Shown: positions 42,252 to 51,754 of the stretch, piece by piece
How positions within the stretch are numbered: the stretch's first letter is position 1
Layout: every line of letters starts with the position of its first letter
Source: Thermofilaceae archaeon
GTDB taxonomy: Archaea; Thermoproteota; Thermoprotei; Thermofilales; Thermofilaceae
Direction of reading: 5' to 3'
Assembly: GCA_025057995.1 (NCBI GenBank)
Contig: JANXEW010000001.1
Coordinates: forward strand, 62,001 to 126,000
Length of the DNA: 64,000 nt
The notes under the pieces: model-generated
What the model was told of the DNA's origin: nothing
What the model saw: only the letters and a program-made list of their open reading frames with translations
The model's database searches: none
Program-made: the position numbers and the translations under genes

Positions 42252-43397
42252 TTACCTCGATACTCGTGCAACTGTAAACCCACCCCTCTTTACGACTAGA
42301 ACTCTGCCTTTTAGTACACTTACGGCCTCTAGAGGTTCTCTAATTGTGGTAATCTCATTGAGTTCTTTAAAGTTAAATTCACTGAAGAGTGCTATATTCC
42401 TGCTTTCAGCAATCTCCTTCAAGTTAATGGCAACAATCGCTGGAACAAGGTTTCCGACATCTCCCTCCTCTATCTTTTTAACTATATCATCCCTGTCCAT
42501 TTTCATAAAGTATTCGAACTCTTTACTGCCATAACCTAATCTACAGCTCGCGACGAGGAGAATACGTCCCCCTTCAACCACAGCATGTGCTGAAAGCTCG
42601 AGAGCCTTAGTAGCTTGGTAAAGATCGGTGTCAAGAGGGTCAGCGAATAAGACGGCTGAGTCAAAGAACCCGTCGATATCTCTAACGTAGAGTCTCTCGG
42701 CAACTTTTGCGCATGATAAGAACGAACTCATAGGGTCTCCTCCATCAGCAAAAACTACTTCGCCCTTCTCGTCTAACACTATGTTCAATGACCAATCCAC
42801 TCCAGCTAAGCGGAGAGCATTATCCACCTCCTCGCGAAACGTGTTTCCCTCAATCTGACCAGGTCGTCCGGCTTTATACCATTTCAAGTGGTGGTCTACG
42901 ACTGTCCTAAGGCTTGAAAGTCCAGGTAGAACCACTTTCCCTCCCCCCGAGAAACCTGCCCATGGGTGAGGTGCCACTATGCCTACAGTGACCTTAAAGT
43001 CGCTTGATGCAAAGTCTTCATCAACCTCCACCGGAAGCCCCCTAGCTGTGACACCAACTAGAGTGTGGGGACCTCTACAATCATGTATCTTAAACTTCAA
43101 CTTTTCCGCCCACGAACCCAGCAACCTATATGCTTCGTGAAGAGGCATTGGATGAGTGCCGGTAGCGAATATCAGTAAACTTCGCTCTGAGATAAGTAGT
43201 TTAAGAACCTCTAACACTTCCGTTAATGGTAAAGGTCTAGTATGATCTGGTACAGCTATAGCGATTCTTTTTACCTCAACTGAAGGTATTGCAACCAGCT
43301 GAAGTTTTCTCGTTTGAGACGCTTTTCCAGGCTCCACCAGTTTGTACTCGAGCCCATGTTTTTCCAACGCCCGGATAACCTCCTCAAGTTTAAGCAT
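42252..43397 (-). CDS. LarA-like nickel-dependent racemase/epimerase family protein
   Basis: 381 residues. Family motifs: RIAIAVPDHTRPLPLTEVLE (DxTRP), LLIFATGTHPMPLHEAYRLL (GTHxP with its His), VGIVAPHPWAGFSGGGKVVL (HPxAGFSGGxK) with the His and Lys that in lactate racemase hold and carry the nickel-pincer cofactor, and IVLDEKGEVVFADGGDPMSS. LarA homologues act on 2-hydroxy acids, including sugar acids, which suits a sugar-acid route. A NikR regulator and nickel use are discussed at 54 kb. The cofactor-making LarB/C/E are not in this window. Confidence 0.85.
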   Translation of the reverse strand: MLKLEEVIRALEKHGLEYKLVEPGKASQTRKLQLVAIPSVEVKRIAIAVPDHTRPLPLTEVLEVLKLLISERSLLIFATGTHPMPLHEAYRLLGSWAEKLKFKIHDCRGPHTLVGVTARGLPVEVDEDFASSDFKVTVGIVAPHPWAGFSGGGKVVLPGLSSLRTVVDHHLKWYKAGRPGQIEGNTFREEVDNALRLAGVDWSLNIVLDEKGEVVFADGGDPMSSFLSCAKVAERLYVRDIDGFFDSAVLFADPLDTDLYQATKALELSAHAVVEGGRILLVASCRLGYGSKEFEYFMKMDRDDIVKKIEEGDVGNLVPAIVAINLKEIAESRNIALFSEFNFKELNEITTIREPLEAVSVLKGRVLVVKRGGFTVARVSR

Positions 43398-43618
43398 GCG
43401 GACCTGAAGCTTGAAGCGTAAGTATTTACTTAAATATTTTTTTACGAAATAGTGAAACTACGGCCAATAGCTTATGTTCAATAACTTAACTGTCTAAAAA
43501 TTTTGTAAATTTGTAGTTACGATATTTTAAAGTATATTTAAAAATAAGACTGAATAGTAAAATATGTCGTAAAGCTTGAAAATTATAATTGAAGATAAGC
43601 TTGTTAACTCTAACTATT
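43398..43618. other. A+T-rich intergenic gap
   Basis: 221 A+T-rich bases between two minus-strand genes. An A+T-rich 60-codon frame here is not convincing. It should contain the LarA-like gene promoter and the end of the peptidase transcript. Confidence 0.35.
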
Positions 43619-44650
43619 TTAAATCTCGGAGAGAAAGCATAGGAGAAGCTTAGCTGCCGCTTCAACATCTTTCATGCAACCGATTTCAGAGGGGGTATGC
43701 ATGTACCTTAGAGGCAAGCTCACTACGCCTACTTTCACCCCTTCTCCTACTAAGCGCACAGCGTCAATGTCAGTTCCTGTCCTAGCACCCTCTCCTTCAA
43801 GCTGGTAATCGACGCCTGCCTTATTACCAGCTGCTATGAGCGCTTGAGATACGGTCTTGTCTAACGCTGCCCCCCTAGATATAACCGGTCCGCCGCCCAG
43901 CTTCACGGGAGCTTCCCTTTCGCTCAGCACTGGAGTATCACCTGCGTGAGTAACATCAACGGCAACAGCTATCTCAGGCTTGACGACGAACGCAGCTGTT
44001 CTAGCTCCTTCGAGCCCTATCTCTTCCCTAGCTGAAAAGACCAAATGTAAGTCAACTTTTAAATTAGCCTTCAATACTTCACTTGCTACTAAGAGTAGGG
44101 TCAGGCAACCGAGTCTATCGTCGAGGGCCTTGGTAACAACGAAACCATCGTCGGTGGTTGAGAAGGATGGCTTGAAACTCACAGGGTCTCCTGGCTTGAC
44201 TAAACTTTTCACTCTATCGGCAGCTAAGCCCAGATCGAGAAACAGATCCTCGAACTCAGGTGCCTTCCGCCTCTCCTCCTCCTTCATCTTATGAACCGGC
44301 TTCTCACCGACGACGCCCTCCAGTAAGCGACTTTCAGTTTTCACCAAGAGTCTAGAACCGGGTAAAACTCGAGTATTGACGCCTCCGACGGGGGTTAAAT
44401 AAACGAAGCCTCTCTCGTCGACGTGCCGAACCACCATACCTATCTCATCCATATGCGCTACGAGCATCACTTTCTTGTCTACCCCAGGCAGACGCGCTAT
44501 AAGTGACCCAAGCCTATCGACCGTCACTTCAAAACCTAAACCAGCGATAAAGGATTCTAAGAAGCTCCTAACCTCCTCCTCAAACCCTGATACGCCGAAT
44601 GCGTTAGTTAGTTTCTGGAGAAGCTCTAGGGCCTGCGACCTATCTATCAT
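43619..44650 (-). CDS. M42-family aminopeptidase (TET/FrvX-like)
   Basis: 343 residues with all di-metal ligands: VMLVAHMDEIGMVV (His), VTKALDDRLGCL (bridging Asp), FSAREEIGLEGARTAAF (catalytic Glu and ligand Glu), AVAVDVTHAGDTPVLS (Asp) and LRYMHTPSEIG (His). M42 enzymes form tetrahedral dodecamers in archaea and trim peptides made by the proteasome; some relatives act as endoglucanase-like proteins in name only. Single gene, cytoplasmic. Upstream lies the 240-bp gap with the candidate structured RNA. Confidence 0.92.
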   Translation of the reverse strand: MIDRSQALELLQKLTNAFGVSGFEEEVRSFLESFIAGLGFEVTVDRLGSLIARLPGVDKKVMLVAHMDEIGMVVRHVDERGFVYLTPVGGVNTRVLPGSRLLVKTESRLLEGVVGEKPVHKMKEEERRKAPEFEDLFLDLGLAADRVKSLVKPGDPVSFKPSFSTTDDGFVVTKALDDRLGCLTLLLVASEVLKANLKVDLHLVFSAREEIGLEGARTAAFVVKPEIAVAVDVTHAGDTPVLSEREAPVKLGGGPVISRGAALDKTVSQALIAAGNKAGVDYQLEGEGARTGTDIDAVRLVGEGVKVGVVSLPLRYMHTPSEIGCMKDVEAAAKLLLCFLSEI

Positions 44651-44764
44651 GATAACTTATCTGTCATCGAGTTTAAAAAGCTAGCTGAACGATACCTGTT
44701 TTTAGACTAGGCAACCTTCTAACTGTGAAGTCTAGGGGACGTAAGAGACGATAGCAAGCGTCTC

Positions 44765-44843
44765 GAGAGGTGCGAGATCTCTTCGTAGTAAGATGATTAT
44801 GTGAAAACTCTCGCGGTAACTCGGCTTAAGACGCGCACCTCTC
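44765..44843 (+). ncRNA. Candidate structured RNA closed by a 10-bp stem
   Basis: GAGAGGTGCG (44765-44774) and CGCACCTCTC (44834-44843) are perfect complements that enclose 59 bases, and a TTTTT run follows at once (44844-44848) with a longer T-tract at 44857-44864. A closing stem plus a T-tract is what a short terminated RNA would look like on the plus strand. It lies in the gap between two minus-strand genes, so it is antisense to neither. No tRNA, SRP or H/ACA signature was found, and box C/D motifs are not convincing. A terminator or protein-binding palindrome is an alternative. Confidence 0.35.
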
Positions 44844-44890
44844 TTTTTCTCATTTCTTTTTTTATAAATTTTCAAGAAAGCTTTAGCTTT

Positions 44891-45667
44891 CTAACGTCCG
44901 CTTATGTTCCTTCTGTACAATAGGGAAGCGGTTACTAGTAGGGTGAAAGCCCAGAGTGTGAGCTCATAGAGTGCTGTAGGGTTGATGTACTCGCTGTATC
45001 CGAAACTCCACCTATAAACCTCAGCTGCGAGAGAGATTGGCGTGTGAGTGACAATCGTCGCTAAAGCCCCCGGGAATCGTAGGGCTAACACTTCCCTCGG
45101 GTAAAACACGTTTGAAAAGAAGAAGAGCATGTAATACGTTAACGCCCTGAAGGTGGCTTGAAGGTTAAAGTCCCTGGTTGAAGTGGTGATAGCGATTGCT
45201 AAAGCCGACATGGCGGCAGCAAGCATAAATGAGGTGTAGAGGATGATGACCGATTGTTTAGGTGAGGGTATTCCAACCACTGCTAAATTCAAAGCTATGA
45301 ACGCTGTCTGGTAGATCAACCCTCTAAGGGTACCTCCGATGATACGTCCCGCTATAACGGCGTTTCTGGACGTAGGAAGCGTCAAAAGGTATTGGACAAC
45401 TTCTCTTCTGATCTCAGCGCCAACCTCTCTCGCTATCGAGAAAGATGAAGCGAAAACGGATACCGCGAGAACGCCAGTGGACATGAATTTAACGTAGTCG
45501 GGTATGTACTGGCGGTTGACTATGTTGTTAAATACTAGAGCGAATATGACTACATCAGCTAGGTTCATGACTATCTGACTGAACAACCAGTGTTTAAACT
45601 TCCAAAACCTTAGCAGGTCTCTATAAGCTATCAGCAAACACCCTCTAACCTGGTCTCTCACCTCCAT
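44891..45667 (-). CDS. ABC-2 type transporter permease
   Basis: 258 residues with about six hydrophobic segments, e.g. QIVMNLADVVIFALVFNNIV, VLAVSVFASSFSIAREVGAE, LIYQTAFIALNLAVVGIPSP, and the family feature REVGAEIRREVVQYLLTLPT followed by NAVIAGRIIGGTLRG in the first cytoplasmic region. One half of an ABC-2 exporter, with the permease at 45658 and the ATPase at 46467. The start overlaps the previous gene by 10 bases. Confidence 0.85.
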   Translation of the reverse strand: MEVRDQVRGCLLIAYRDLLRFWKFKHWLFSQIVMNLADVVIFALVFNNIVNRQYIPDYVKFMSTGVLAVSVFASSFSIAREVGAEIRREVVQYLLTLPTSRNAVIAGRIIGGTLRGLIYQTAFIALNLAVVGIPSPKQSVIILYTSFMLAAAMSALAIAITTSTRDFNLQATFRALTYYMLFFFSNVFYPREVLALRFPGALATIVTHTPISLAAEVYRWSFGYSEYINPTALYELTLWAFTLLVTASLLYRRNISGR

Positions 45668-46467
45668 CCTCCCCCCTCAAGCTTGCGCTCAACTATGTAG
45701 ATGGCCGTTGAAACGAGCCCGGCAGCGAAGCCTAGGAGGTAGCACCCCATCAACAAGGGATCGGTCACAGCCAGTATTTTATACTCCTCGAAGAAGAACA
45801 GCGTCCTGAGCAAATCTACAAAGTGTGAGATAGGGTTTGCGAGGGCGGCGTAATAGTATGGCGCTATTTTAGCCAGGACGACAGCTGGGTAAAATATCGT
45901 GCTCAATCTGATGATGATGGCGTCTATAATTCCAAAAAGGATGTCTGTCGCGTCACCGGACTTTACGCTTAAGACAATAGATAACACAAGTCCCACAACG
46001 CCGACCGAGAAAATCAACGCGGCTATTAGAGATGCAAACAAGGCTAGAGGCGACCCCCAGCCTAGCAGAGTTAAAACAATGGCGTACATAGGTAGCGTGA
46101 ATATGAATGCTGCGATTCCCCCTCCTAGTGCCCTGCCTGTGCTAAGAATACTGCGTTTAATGGGTAGAGAAAGGTGGTACTCTATTATACCCTCCTCGAA
46201 TTCCTCGGCAACTTCATAGGCGTTAGAGACGCTTATGGAGAACAGCATTGAGGTATAGACGCCGAAGAGGTAGAAGTGATAATAGTCGATACTATGCGCA
46301 ACTACACCCCTGAACCTGACCATGGCTGAAAGCGCTAATCCAAAAACGGACACTTGAACTGTAAACCAGATTACGCGCATAGCTATGAACATTCGCCTCC
46401 GCCACATGCGAGTGAGATCCCATCGCACAAGTAGCCCTAGAGCCTTTAAATCTCCCATTAAGTCCAC
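45658..46467 (-). CDS. ABC-2 type transporter permease
   Basis: 269 residues, about six membrane helices, with AYEVAEEFEEGIIEYHLSLP then SILSTGRALGGGIAAFIFTL, the same coupling region as the sister permease. Second membrane half of the exporter. The ATPase gene stop and this start share a base, so the three genes form one operon. The substrate is unknown; such systems export drugs, lipids, peptides or heme-like compounds. Confidence 0.85.
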   Translation of the reverse strand: MDLMGDLKALGLLVRWDLTRMWRRRMFIAMRVIWFTVQVSVFGLALSAMVRFRGVVAHSIDYYHFYLFGVYTSMLFSISVSNAYEVAEEFEEGIIEYHLSLPIKRSILSTGRALGGGIAAFIFTLPMYAIVLTLLGWGSPLALFASLIAALIFSVGVVGLVLSIVLSVKSGDATDILFGIIDAIIIRLSTIFYPAVVLAKIAPYYYAALANPISHFVDLLRTLFFFEEYKILAVTDPLLMGCYLLGFAAGLVSTAIYIVERKLEGGGWR

Positions 46468-47405
46468 TAACCCTCACCCAACCTGGCTCCTGTAAAGTAG
46501 AAGAAAACGTCATCAAGCGTCGGTTCTTGAACCATGATCCTCTTCACCTTTATCCCAGCACTCATTAAAGCGCTAACTATTTCAGCCGCCCTCTCCTCCC
46601 CCTTGTTCAGATAAGCCACTATTTTATCGTTTCCAAGCATATATCTGCCGATTCCATCCAGCTTAAGAAGAGCATCTTTAGCTTCCTCGCGATCCCCTTC
46701 GAAACTTACCTCTACTACGTCGCCACCTGGAACCTGGTCCTTCAATTCTTTTACTGACCCGAGCGTACGTAGCTCTCCCCTGTACATTATAGCAATCCTC
46801 TCGCATATTTTCTCTGCTTCGAACATGTCGTTGGTTGCCACGATAACAGTAGATCCATTGTCACGCATTTCTCTCACGACATCCCAGAGAGCATGCTTGG
46901 TTATCACGTCTACTTGAGCAGTAGGCTCGTCAAATATCGCGAGCCTAGGACGCTGAATCATGACTTTAGCTATCTCCAACTTCTTTCTCGTACCTCCACT
47001 CAACTGGTAAAACTGTTTTTTCCTATGCTCCCAAAGGTTCAATCTCTCCATTGTCTCCTTTACGACGTTCTTGGCTTCATGAGAGGTGTAGCCTACTATC
47101 ATAGCATGCCACAACAAAAGCTCGTAAGGTGTATCAACCCACATGGCCTTCGGCTCCTGGAACGCTATACCTACAAACTTCCGTACTGTATCCCCCTCCC
47201 TCGAAACGGAGTGTTCGAAAACGTATATGTCCCCTGAAGTCGGTTTATACACAGTAGCTATCGTGAGGAGTGTTGTACTCTTGCCTGACCCGTTTGGACC
47301 AAGTAACCCGAAAATCTCTCCCTCATATATTTCAAGGTTGAGGTTGTTTACCGCAGTCACCTCTCCGAAACGTTTTACAAAGTTCACAATTTTGACAGCA
47401 GCCAT
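46467..47405 (-). CDS. ABC transporter ATP-binding protein (ABC-2 exporter)
   Basis: 312 residues. Walker A LLGPNGSGKSTTLL, Q-loop GIAFQEPKAMWV, signature YQLSGGTRKKLEIAKVMIQR, Walker B RLAIFDEPTAQVD and H-loop-like VIVATNDMFEAEKIC. The last 80 residues (VVEVSFEGDREEAKDALLKL) are the DrrA-like C-terminal regulatory region. First gene of the three-gene exporter operon. The H-loop His is replaced by Asn in TNDM, a variation also seen in some DrrA-type ATPases. Confidence 0.93.
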   Translation of the reverse strand: MAAVKIVNFVKRFGEVTAVNNLNLEIYEGEIFGLLGPNGSGKSTTLLTIATVYKPTSGDIYVFEHSVSREGDTVRKFVGIAFQEPKAMWVDTPYELLLWHAMIVGYTSHEAKNVVKETMERLNLWEHRKKQFYQLSGGTRKKLEIAKVMIQRPRLAIFDEPTAQVDVITKHALWDVVREMRDNGSTVIVATNDMFEAEKICERIAIMYRGELRTLGSVKELKDQVPGGDVVEVSFEGDREEAKDALLKLDGIGRYMLGNDKIVAYLNKGEERAAEIVSALMSAGIKVKRIMVQEPTLDDVFFYFTGARLGEG

Positions 47406-47504
47406 GGTAGAAGGCTCTTAAAAGCCCATTTTAAACATATCTGAAACGTTACACAAAATTGTAGTATGTTTTCAACTTGAATATATAAAATATTCTTGTT
47501 TATG

Positions 47505-48311
47505 TTATAGAAGCTTTTTATTAAATAATTGTAATTTAAGAAGAAGTCCTCTTAAGTAGCCTATTCCAATTCCCACGCCTACGAGCTGATCCCTAGTACC
47601 CTCGTATTCCACAGAAAGGAATTCATCATAACCTTTAGCCTTCAATTTCATGGTGATAGATTCAAAGTCTAAGGCACCTTCTCCAGGGGCGCAGGGTTTA
47701 CCCCAAACATCTATGTCCTTCGCGTGAACGTGGGAAACCCACGTTCCAAGCCTATCAGCTGCAATCAAAGGATTGTCTTCAGCCAACGAGAAGTTTCCAG
47801 TGTCGAATGTTAAACGGAGGGATGGCGAATTAACAGCCTTTAAAATCCGTTCAACGACGTCGATTCTACTAAAGTATCTACCGTGGTTTTCCATTGCTAG
47901 GATAATCCCCTCGTCAGCTGCGAAATCAGAGACTTCGGTGAGCGATTCTATCACCCAGCTTTCAGCTACAGTTGCATCGATACCAGGCTTAAGATCCCCT
48001 GCGAAGATCCTAAGCTTACTAGCATCCATTTCCTTCGCTTCAAGCACAGAGGCTTTAACCTTCTCAACCTCTACCCTGCGCTCCCCCTCAGGTTTAACGA
48101 AATCGTTTGAGGTTATGTATATGGCGAGTTCCAAACCAGTCTCTCTCAACCTCTTTTTAGCTTGTTCCTTCTCCTCCTTGTCCCTCCAGTAATAGCCGAG
48201 ATCAACACCCTCGGCGCCAAGCCTTGCTGCAATCTCTATGAATTGGGGGACTGTGACTCCAGTCTTGAGTATGTAATCTCTCAGGCTGTAGACAGTTATA
48301 GAGAGCTTCAT
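47505..48311 (-). CDS. Sugar phosphate isomerase/epimerase (TIM barrel)
   Basis: 268 residues from ATG 48311, where MKLSITVYSLRDYILKTGVT matches the family; the open frame runs further back to 48398 but without similarity. Barrel motifs: AEGVDLGYYWRDKEE, ILAMENHGRYFSR (Glu, His), LTFDTGNFSLAE (Asp), VSHVHAKDIDVWG (His) and LSVEYEGTRDQ (Glu). Close in plan to the gene at 603-1442 (same DTGNF, HAK and EYEG motifs), so the two may act on related sugars. Confidence 0.87.
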   Translation of the reverse strand: MKLSITVYSLRDYILKTGVTVPQFIEIAARLGAEGVDLGYYWRDKEEKEQAKKRLRETGLELAIYITSNDFVKPEGERRVEVEKVKASVLEAKEMDASKLRIFAGDLKPGIDATVAESWVIESLTEVSDFAADEGIILAMENHGRYFSRIDVVERILKAVNSPSLRLTFDTGNFSLAEDNPLIAADRLGTWVSHVHAKDIDVWGKPCAPGEGALDFESITMKLKAKGYDEFLSVEYEGTRDQLVGVGIGIGYLRGLLLKLQLFNKKLL

Positions 48312-49020
48312 CCTGCTCGATCTTCTACAATTTATCCGAGTATAAAGTTTTACTATTAAATTGTATACTTTTACCATTTTAAATATGGTCAACTTCAACA
48401 GTTGTCTTAAAGGGAGAGTTTAGGGCTTCGCCAGTTTGGGATTAAAAAAATTATTTAAAAACTAGAGCTAAGCGTCTCTTCTCGAAGAGTACGGCCTTAC
48501 CTAACGAACGTCTGCTAGATTAACCTGTAGCTTCTAACCCACGCTGCAGTACCGAGAGAATATTTTATCCTTCGACGGTTTACCCAGCTACGCTTAAGCG
48601 AAGATTAGCGTTGGACGCGAGACACTTAGACAATACCTACCTCACGAGAGTATATAGGCAGACGCCTGATCCTGCGGTCATTAACGCCGTGGGTAACTGT
48701 GTTAGCGAACGGTATTTTCATTAGAATCAACTTCCTTTAACTGATGAAATAATCCAGTCAACTCTTGTACGAGGCTCGCCCGCCAAATCGAGAGGCCCCT
48801 TTCAACGTATTGATTGAAACTTTCGGGGAAGACTTGAGATCGTGTAAAAAGCGTTCAAGCGTGGAATGATAAGTTTGCACATTAAGCCTGCTGTACGGCG
48901 ATGAGGGAACCAATGAAGCCTAAGTTAGATGGGATGGAAATAGTTGAAACGAAAACCTAGCTTAGGTTGGTAATTGAAGGTAGATGCTTCAGCTTGTAGC
49001 AGTTAGACGCACGACTTAGT
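48312..49020. other. Long gap without an intact gene
   Basis: About 700 bases between two sugar-isomerase genes with no frame of coding character. The base composition is near that of coding DNA, not of a plain spacer, so it may be a worn-out gene. A sequence at 48798-48820 resembles a CRISPR repeat half but is single copy. No RNA or insertion sequence was identified. Confidence 0.4.
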
Positions 49021-49899
49021 TTAACTGCTGACAAGAGATTCTGCTTTTCTTACTATGAATTTCAGATTTCTAGCACACACGGAGGACGCGTATTCTCCAG
49101 CTTCAGAATAGGCTTCTCCCCCGGGCATTTGAATGAGCTCTGTCGGTAGTCCTAGCGGTCGCCAGTGGGTCTCAAGTGAAAAGAACCCCTTGTAACCGTC
49201 GCGTAACAAAGCAACCACTTGTTCAAGCCATCCGACGTCCCCTTCGCCGACGGGGACAAATTCATGACCTACGTTCAGACGTTTTCCATCCTTGACGTGA
49301 ACATGTACTATAAAATCTTTAATGAAACTATAGCCATTAGGGTAGGGGCGTTCCCCTTCAGGATCGAAAACATCGTTACCGGGATCCCAAACCGCTTTGA
49401 CAGCATTCGGCTTACCCACTTCCTCGATGAACTGCCGGAGCCTTCTCCCGTTGTTGACGTGAGTAGTCGGCTCGTTTTCAACGGCTAGGATTACTCCCTC
49501 GCTCTCAGCTATATCGACGGCCTCCATGAACTTCTCCTTTACCTCCAGCTTGTAATCGTCAAAGCTTCCTAGGCGCCAGAACGTGAAGACCCTCACAACG
49601 TTTGTATCAAGACACTTGGCCAATGCAACGCAACGTTTCAGGATATATAGGTGTTCTTTCACCTCATCCTCGTAATCTAGCCTACACTTAAAGACTGGTG
49701 AAGCTATAGCGCTGACGTATAATCCAGCTGTGGAAACGGTACTCCTTATCTCTCCGGCTTTCTCCAACAAATCTTGAGGTTTAAGGTTCCAGAGCGTCCT
49801 TATTTCAACCCCTTGAAGCTCGTGTTCTTTGGCGAACTTTACCACCTTATTTAGATCCTGAGAAACTTCGTCCGTTATGACCGAAAGCTTAACCGACAT
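49021..49899 (-). CDS. Sugar phosphate isomerase/epimerase (TIM barrel)
   Basis: 292 residues. KLSVITDEVSQDLNKVVKFA is the typical start of this COG1082 subgroup, followed by LQGVEIRTLWNLKPQDLLEK, ILAVENEPTTHVNNGRRLRQ (Glu), KAVWDPGNDVFDPEGE (Asp), FIVHVHVKDGKRLNVGHEFV (His, Lys) and GFFSLETHWRP (Glu). The whole metal set of the family is kept. It is less like the two other barrels than those are like each other. Probably part of sugar catabolism; substrate unknown. Confidence 0.88.
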   Translation of the reverse strand: MSVKLSVITDEVSQDLNKVVKFAKEHELQGVEIRTLWNLKPQDLLEKAGEIRSTVSTAGLYVSAIASPVFKCRLDYEDEVKEHLYILKRCVALAKCLDTNVVRVFTFWRLGSFDDYKLEVKEKFMEAVDIAESEGVILAVENEPTTHVNNGRRLRQFIEEVGKPNAVKAVWDPGNDVFDPEGERPYPNGYSFIKDFIVHVHVKDGKRLNVGHEFVPVGEGDVGWLEQVVALLRDGYKGFFSLETHWRPLGLPTELIQMPGGEAYSEAGEYASSVCARNLKFIVRKAESLVSS

Positions 49900-50007
49900 G
49901 TGTCAGCTGACGTAATTACGTGCTAATCTGTTTTACGCCTAAGCTTAGAAGACGAAGGTTGTGAAGCCTACTTGCTATAGAGAACGTGTCGCTGCCGTCC
50001 CTAGCCT

Positions 50008-50850
50008 TTACCCTTCAAGGCGTACATCGTACAGTTTCTCTATGTTGCTGACTAGAATACGTTTTGCACCGTCTACACTGATAGACCCCTTAGAGATCAA
50101 CCTGTTGAAGACCCTTGAAATGCTCCATGGTGCGACAACCGCGCCAGGTCTCCTAGGATCGTCGAGGAAATCGCTTTCGACGACGAAATTCTCGCCGCTC
50201 GAGAGAGCGTTTAAGATCTCTTCTTCCTTAGCCGGGACAGAAGGGATCAACCCACGTTCAAAAGCGTAGCCTGCATAACGCCCCGCTATATGATGGTACA
50301 CAACCTTTCGACATCCCTTAAGCCTTTTAGAAAGATCGTCTATCGTTTGTTTTCCAGCTTGTTCTGCATGTATGTGAACGACACAGTCAAAGTCCGAAGC
50401 CATAGAGAGAACTTCATCTAGAACGACGTTGCAAGCTTCTATTATAACGCTCGAAGCTGGCCAGTGGGGTCTTCCCACTTCACCAAAACCGTCTGCTTCC
50501 CCTTTCCTCACGTAATCTGACGCTAACCTATAAGCTTCGATAACCAGTCGTTCTGCTTCTGAGGGGGGAATTCCCTCCTCTACGAGTCTAGCGAGCTCCG
50601 CGGGGTGGGGGCCGAGCAACACACTCACTTTCACACCCTTCTCCCTTAACGATTTGGCTGTTTCAACAGTTATTCTATAGACTCTCTCATAGTCTCCAAC
50701 GGTCAATGCCTTTAAACCGTAGCTCCAGGAGGTTAGGTTCACCAAGCAGACAAACCACCCTCCAGAATTTATGAAGCGTTTAGCGAACTCGTGTACGCCT
50801 ATACCCTTAAATGGGTTGAGGTGGGAATGGTTATCGCCTACTCTCAACAT
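50008..50850 (-). CDS. TatD-like metal-dependent hydrolase (COG1099 type)
   Basis: 280 residues from ATG 50850: MLRVGDNHSHLNPFKGIGVH, with the HxH metal pair. Further ligands: CVVHIHAEQAGKQTID (His), KVVYHHIAGRYAGYAFERGL (His) and NFVVESDFLDDPRRPG (Asp). This is the archaeal TIM-barrel hydrolase of unknown substrate related to TatD DNases. The open frame reaches back to 50907 but the family begins at this ATG, which overlaps the end of the homoserine kinase gene by 20 bases. Confidence 0.85.
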   Translation of the reverse strand: MLRVGDNHSHLNPFKGIGVHEFAKRFINSGGWFVCLVNLTSWSYGLKALTVGDYERVYRITVETAKSLREKGVKVSVLLGPHPAELARLVEEGIPPSEAERLVIEAYRLASDYVRKGEADGFGEVGRPHWPASSVIIEACNVVLDEVLSMASDFDCVVHIHAEQAGKQTIDDLSKRLKGCRKVVYHHIAGRYAGYAFERGLIPSVPAKEEEILNALSSGENFVVESDFLDDPRRPGAVVAPWSISRVFNRLISKGSISVDGAKRILVSNIEKLYDVRLEG

Positions 50851-51754
50851 TGTGGAGCGCCCCCCTTGAAGATATCTTAGTGACCACAGGTTTGAATCCG
50901 GGAACAAGCTTGATTACAGACTCAACTACAGTTTCAGCCAAGTCCTCTTCAGCTAATGCGAAGAGAGAAGGCCCTGCGCCCGATATATTGAAGGCTATAG
51001 CCCCAGCTCGAAGCGCCGCAGTCTTAGCTTCCCAGTAACCCGGGATGTAGCGTGCACGAGTGGTTTCGACTGATCCCCCCTCGCTAGCAAAGGATAGGTA
51101 GCGTTTCACGCCCTTCGTTAGACCCATGGCTAGAGCAGCGGCCGCAAAACTCGTACAGCTTAATTCACTCAAATCAACGCTTCTAGGTAATACACTTCTC
51201 ATCAGTTTCGTTTTTGAATACTCGCTCGATTGCTTTAAGAAAAGGATGACGGTCAACCAGCTTGGAGATTCAAAGGTGATGAATGTTCGCGGGTTGCGGG
51301 GGTCCACTAGGACTATCCCGCCAAACAACGAGGCGGCTGCGTTATCATAGTGAGGGGAACCGGCGGCAGCTGCTTCACCGGCGCCGGCTGCTTCAAGCAA
51401 ATCGCCAGCGGAAGCCCCTATACCCAACAGTTCGTTCACTGCAACTACTGTAGCCGCCGCTGTCGCACCAGAAGATCCTAAGCCAGCGCTGATTGGAACT
51501 CCCTTCTTAACGACAATCCTCAGACCAGTTTCTCTACCGTAAACCTTCCTTAATAGGTAGCGGGCAGCCCAGTATGCTACGTTCTGTTCCCCCTTGGGAA
51601 CGTTTCCAACGGCTACATCCACCTCCAAACTCCCGCTACTCTCGACTACGTAGACTTCATCGTGAAAAGCTTCCACAGCCATGCCAGCTGAATCGAAAAG
51701 GCATCCTAGGTTCGCCACGCTAGATGGCGCTCGTGATGAGGCTGAGCTAGACAT
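50831..51754 (-). CDS. thrB: Homoserine kinase
   Basis: 307 residues of the GHMP kinase fold. APSSVANLGCLFDSAGMAVE is the ThrB N-terminal signature and VPISAGLGSSGATAAATVVA the phosphate-binding loop; FNISGAGPSLFALAE is GHMP motif 3. It phosphorylates homoserine in threonine synthesis, or supplies O-phosphohomoserine for a cystathionine synthase. The trans-sulfuration gene starts divergently 76 bases away, which fits the second use. The C-terminus overlaps the COG1099 gene. Confidence 0.92.
   Translation of the reverse strand: MSSSASSRAPSSVANLGCLFDSAGMAVEAFHDEVYVVESSGSLEVDVAVGNVPKGEQNVAYWAARYLLRKVYGRETGLRIVVKKGVPISAGLGSSGATAAATVVAVNELLGIGASAGDLLEAAGAGEAAAAGSPHYDNAAASLFGGIVLVDPRNPRTFITFESPSWLTVILFLKQSSEYSKTKLMRSVLPRSVDLSELSCTSFAAAALAMGLTKGVKRYLSFASEGGSVETTRARYIPGYWEAKTAALRAGAIAFNISGAGPSLFALAEEDLAETVVESVIKLVPGFKPVVTKISSRGALHNVESRR

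Noticed and set aside
48798-48820. Sequence ending in GATTGAAAC with a dyad (CTTTCAA...TTGAAAC), like an archaeal CRISPR repeat
   Set aside because: Only one copy is present and no spacer-repeat periodicity or cas gene is in the window.
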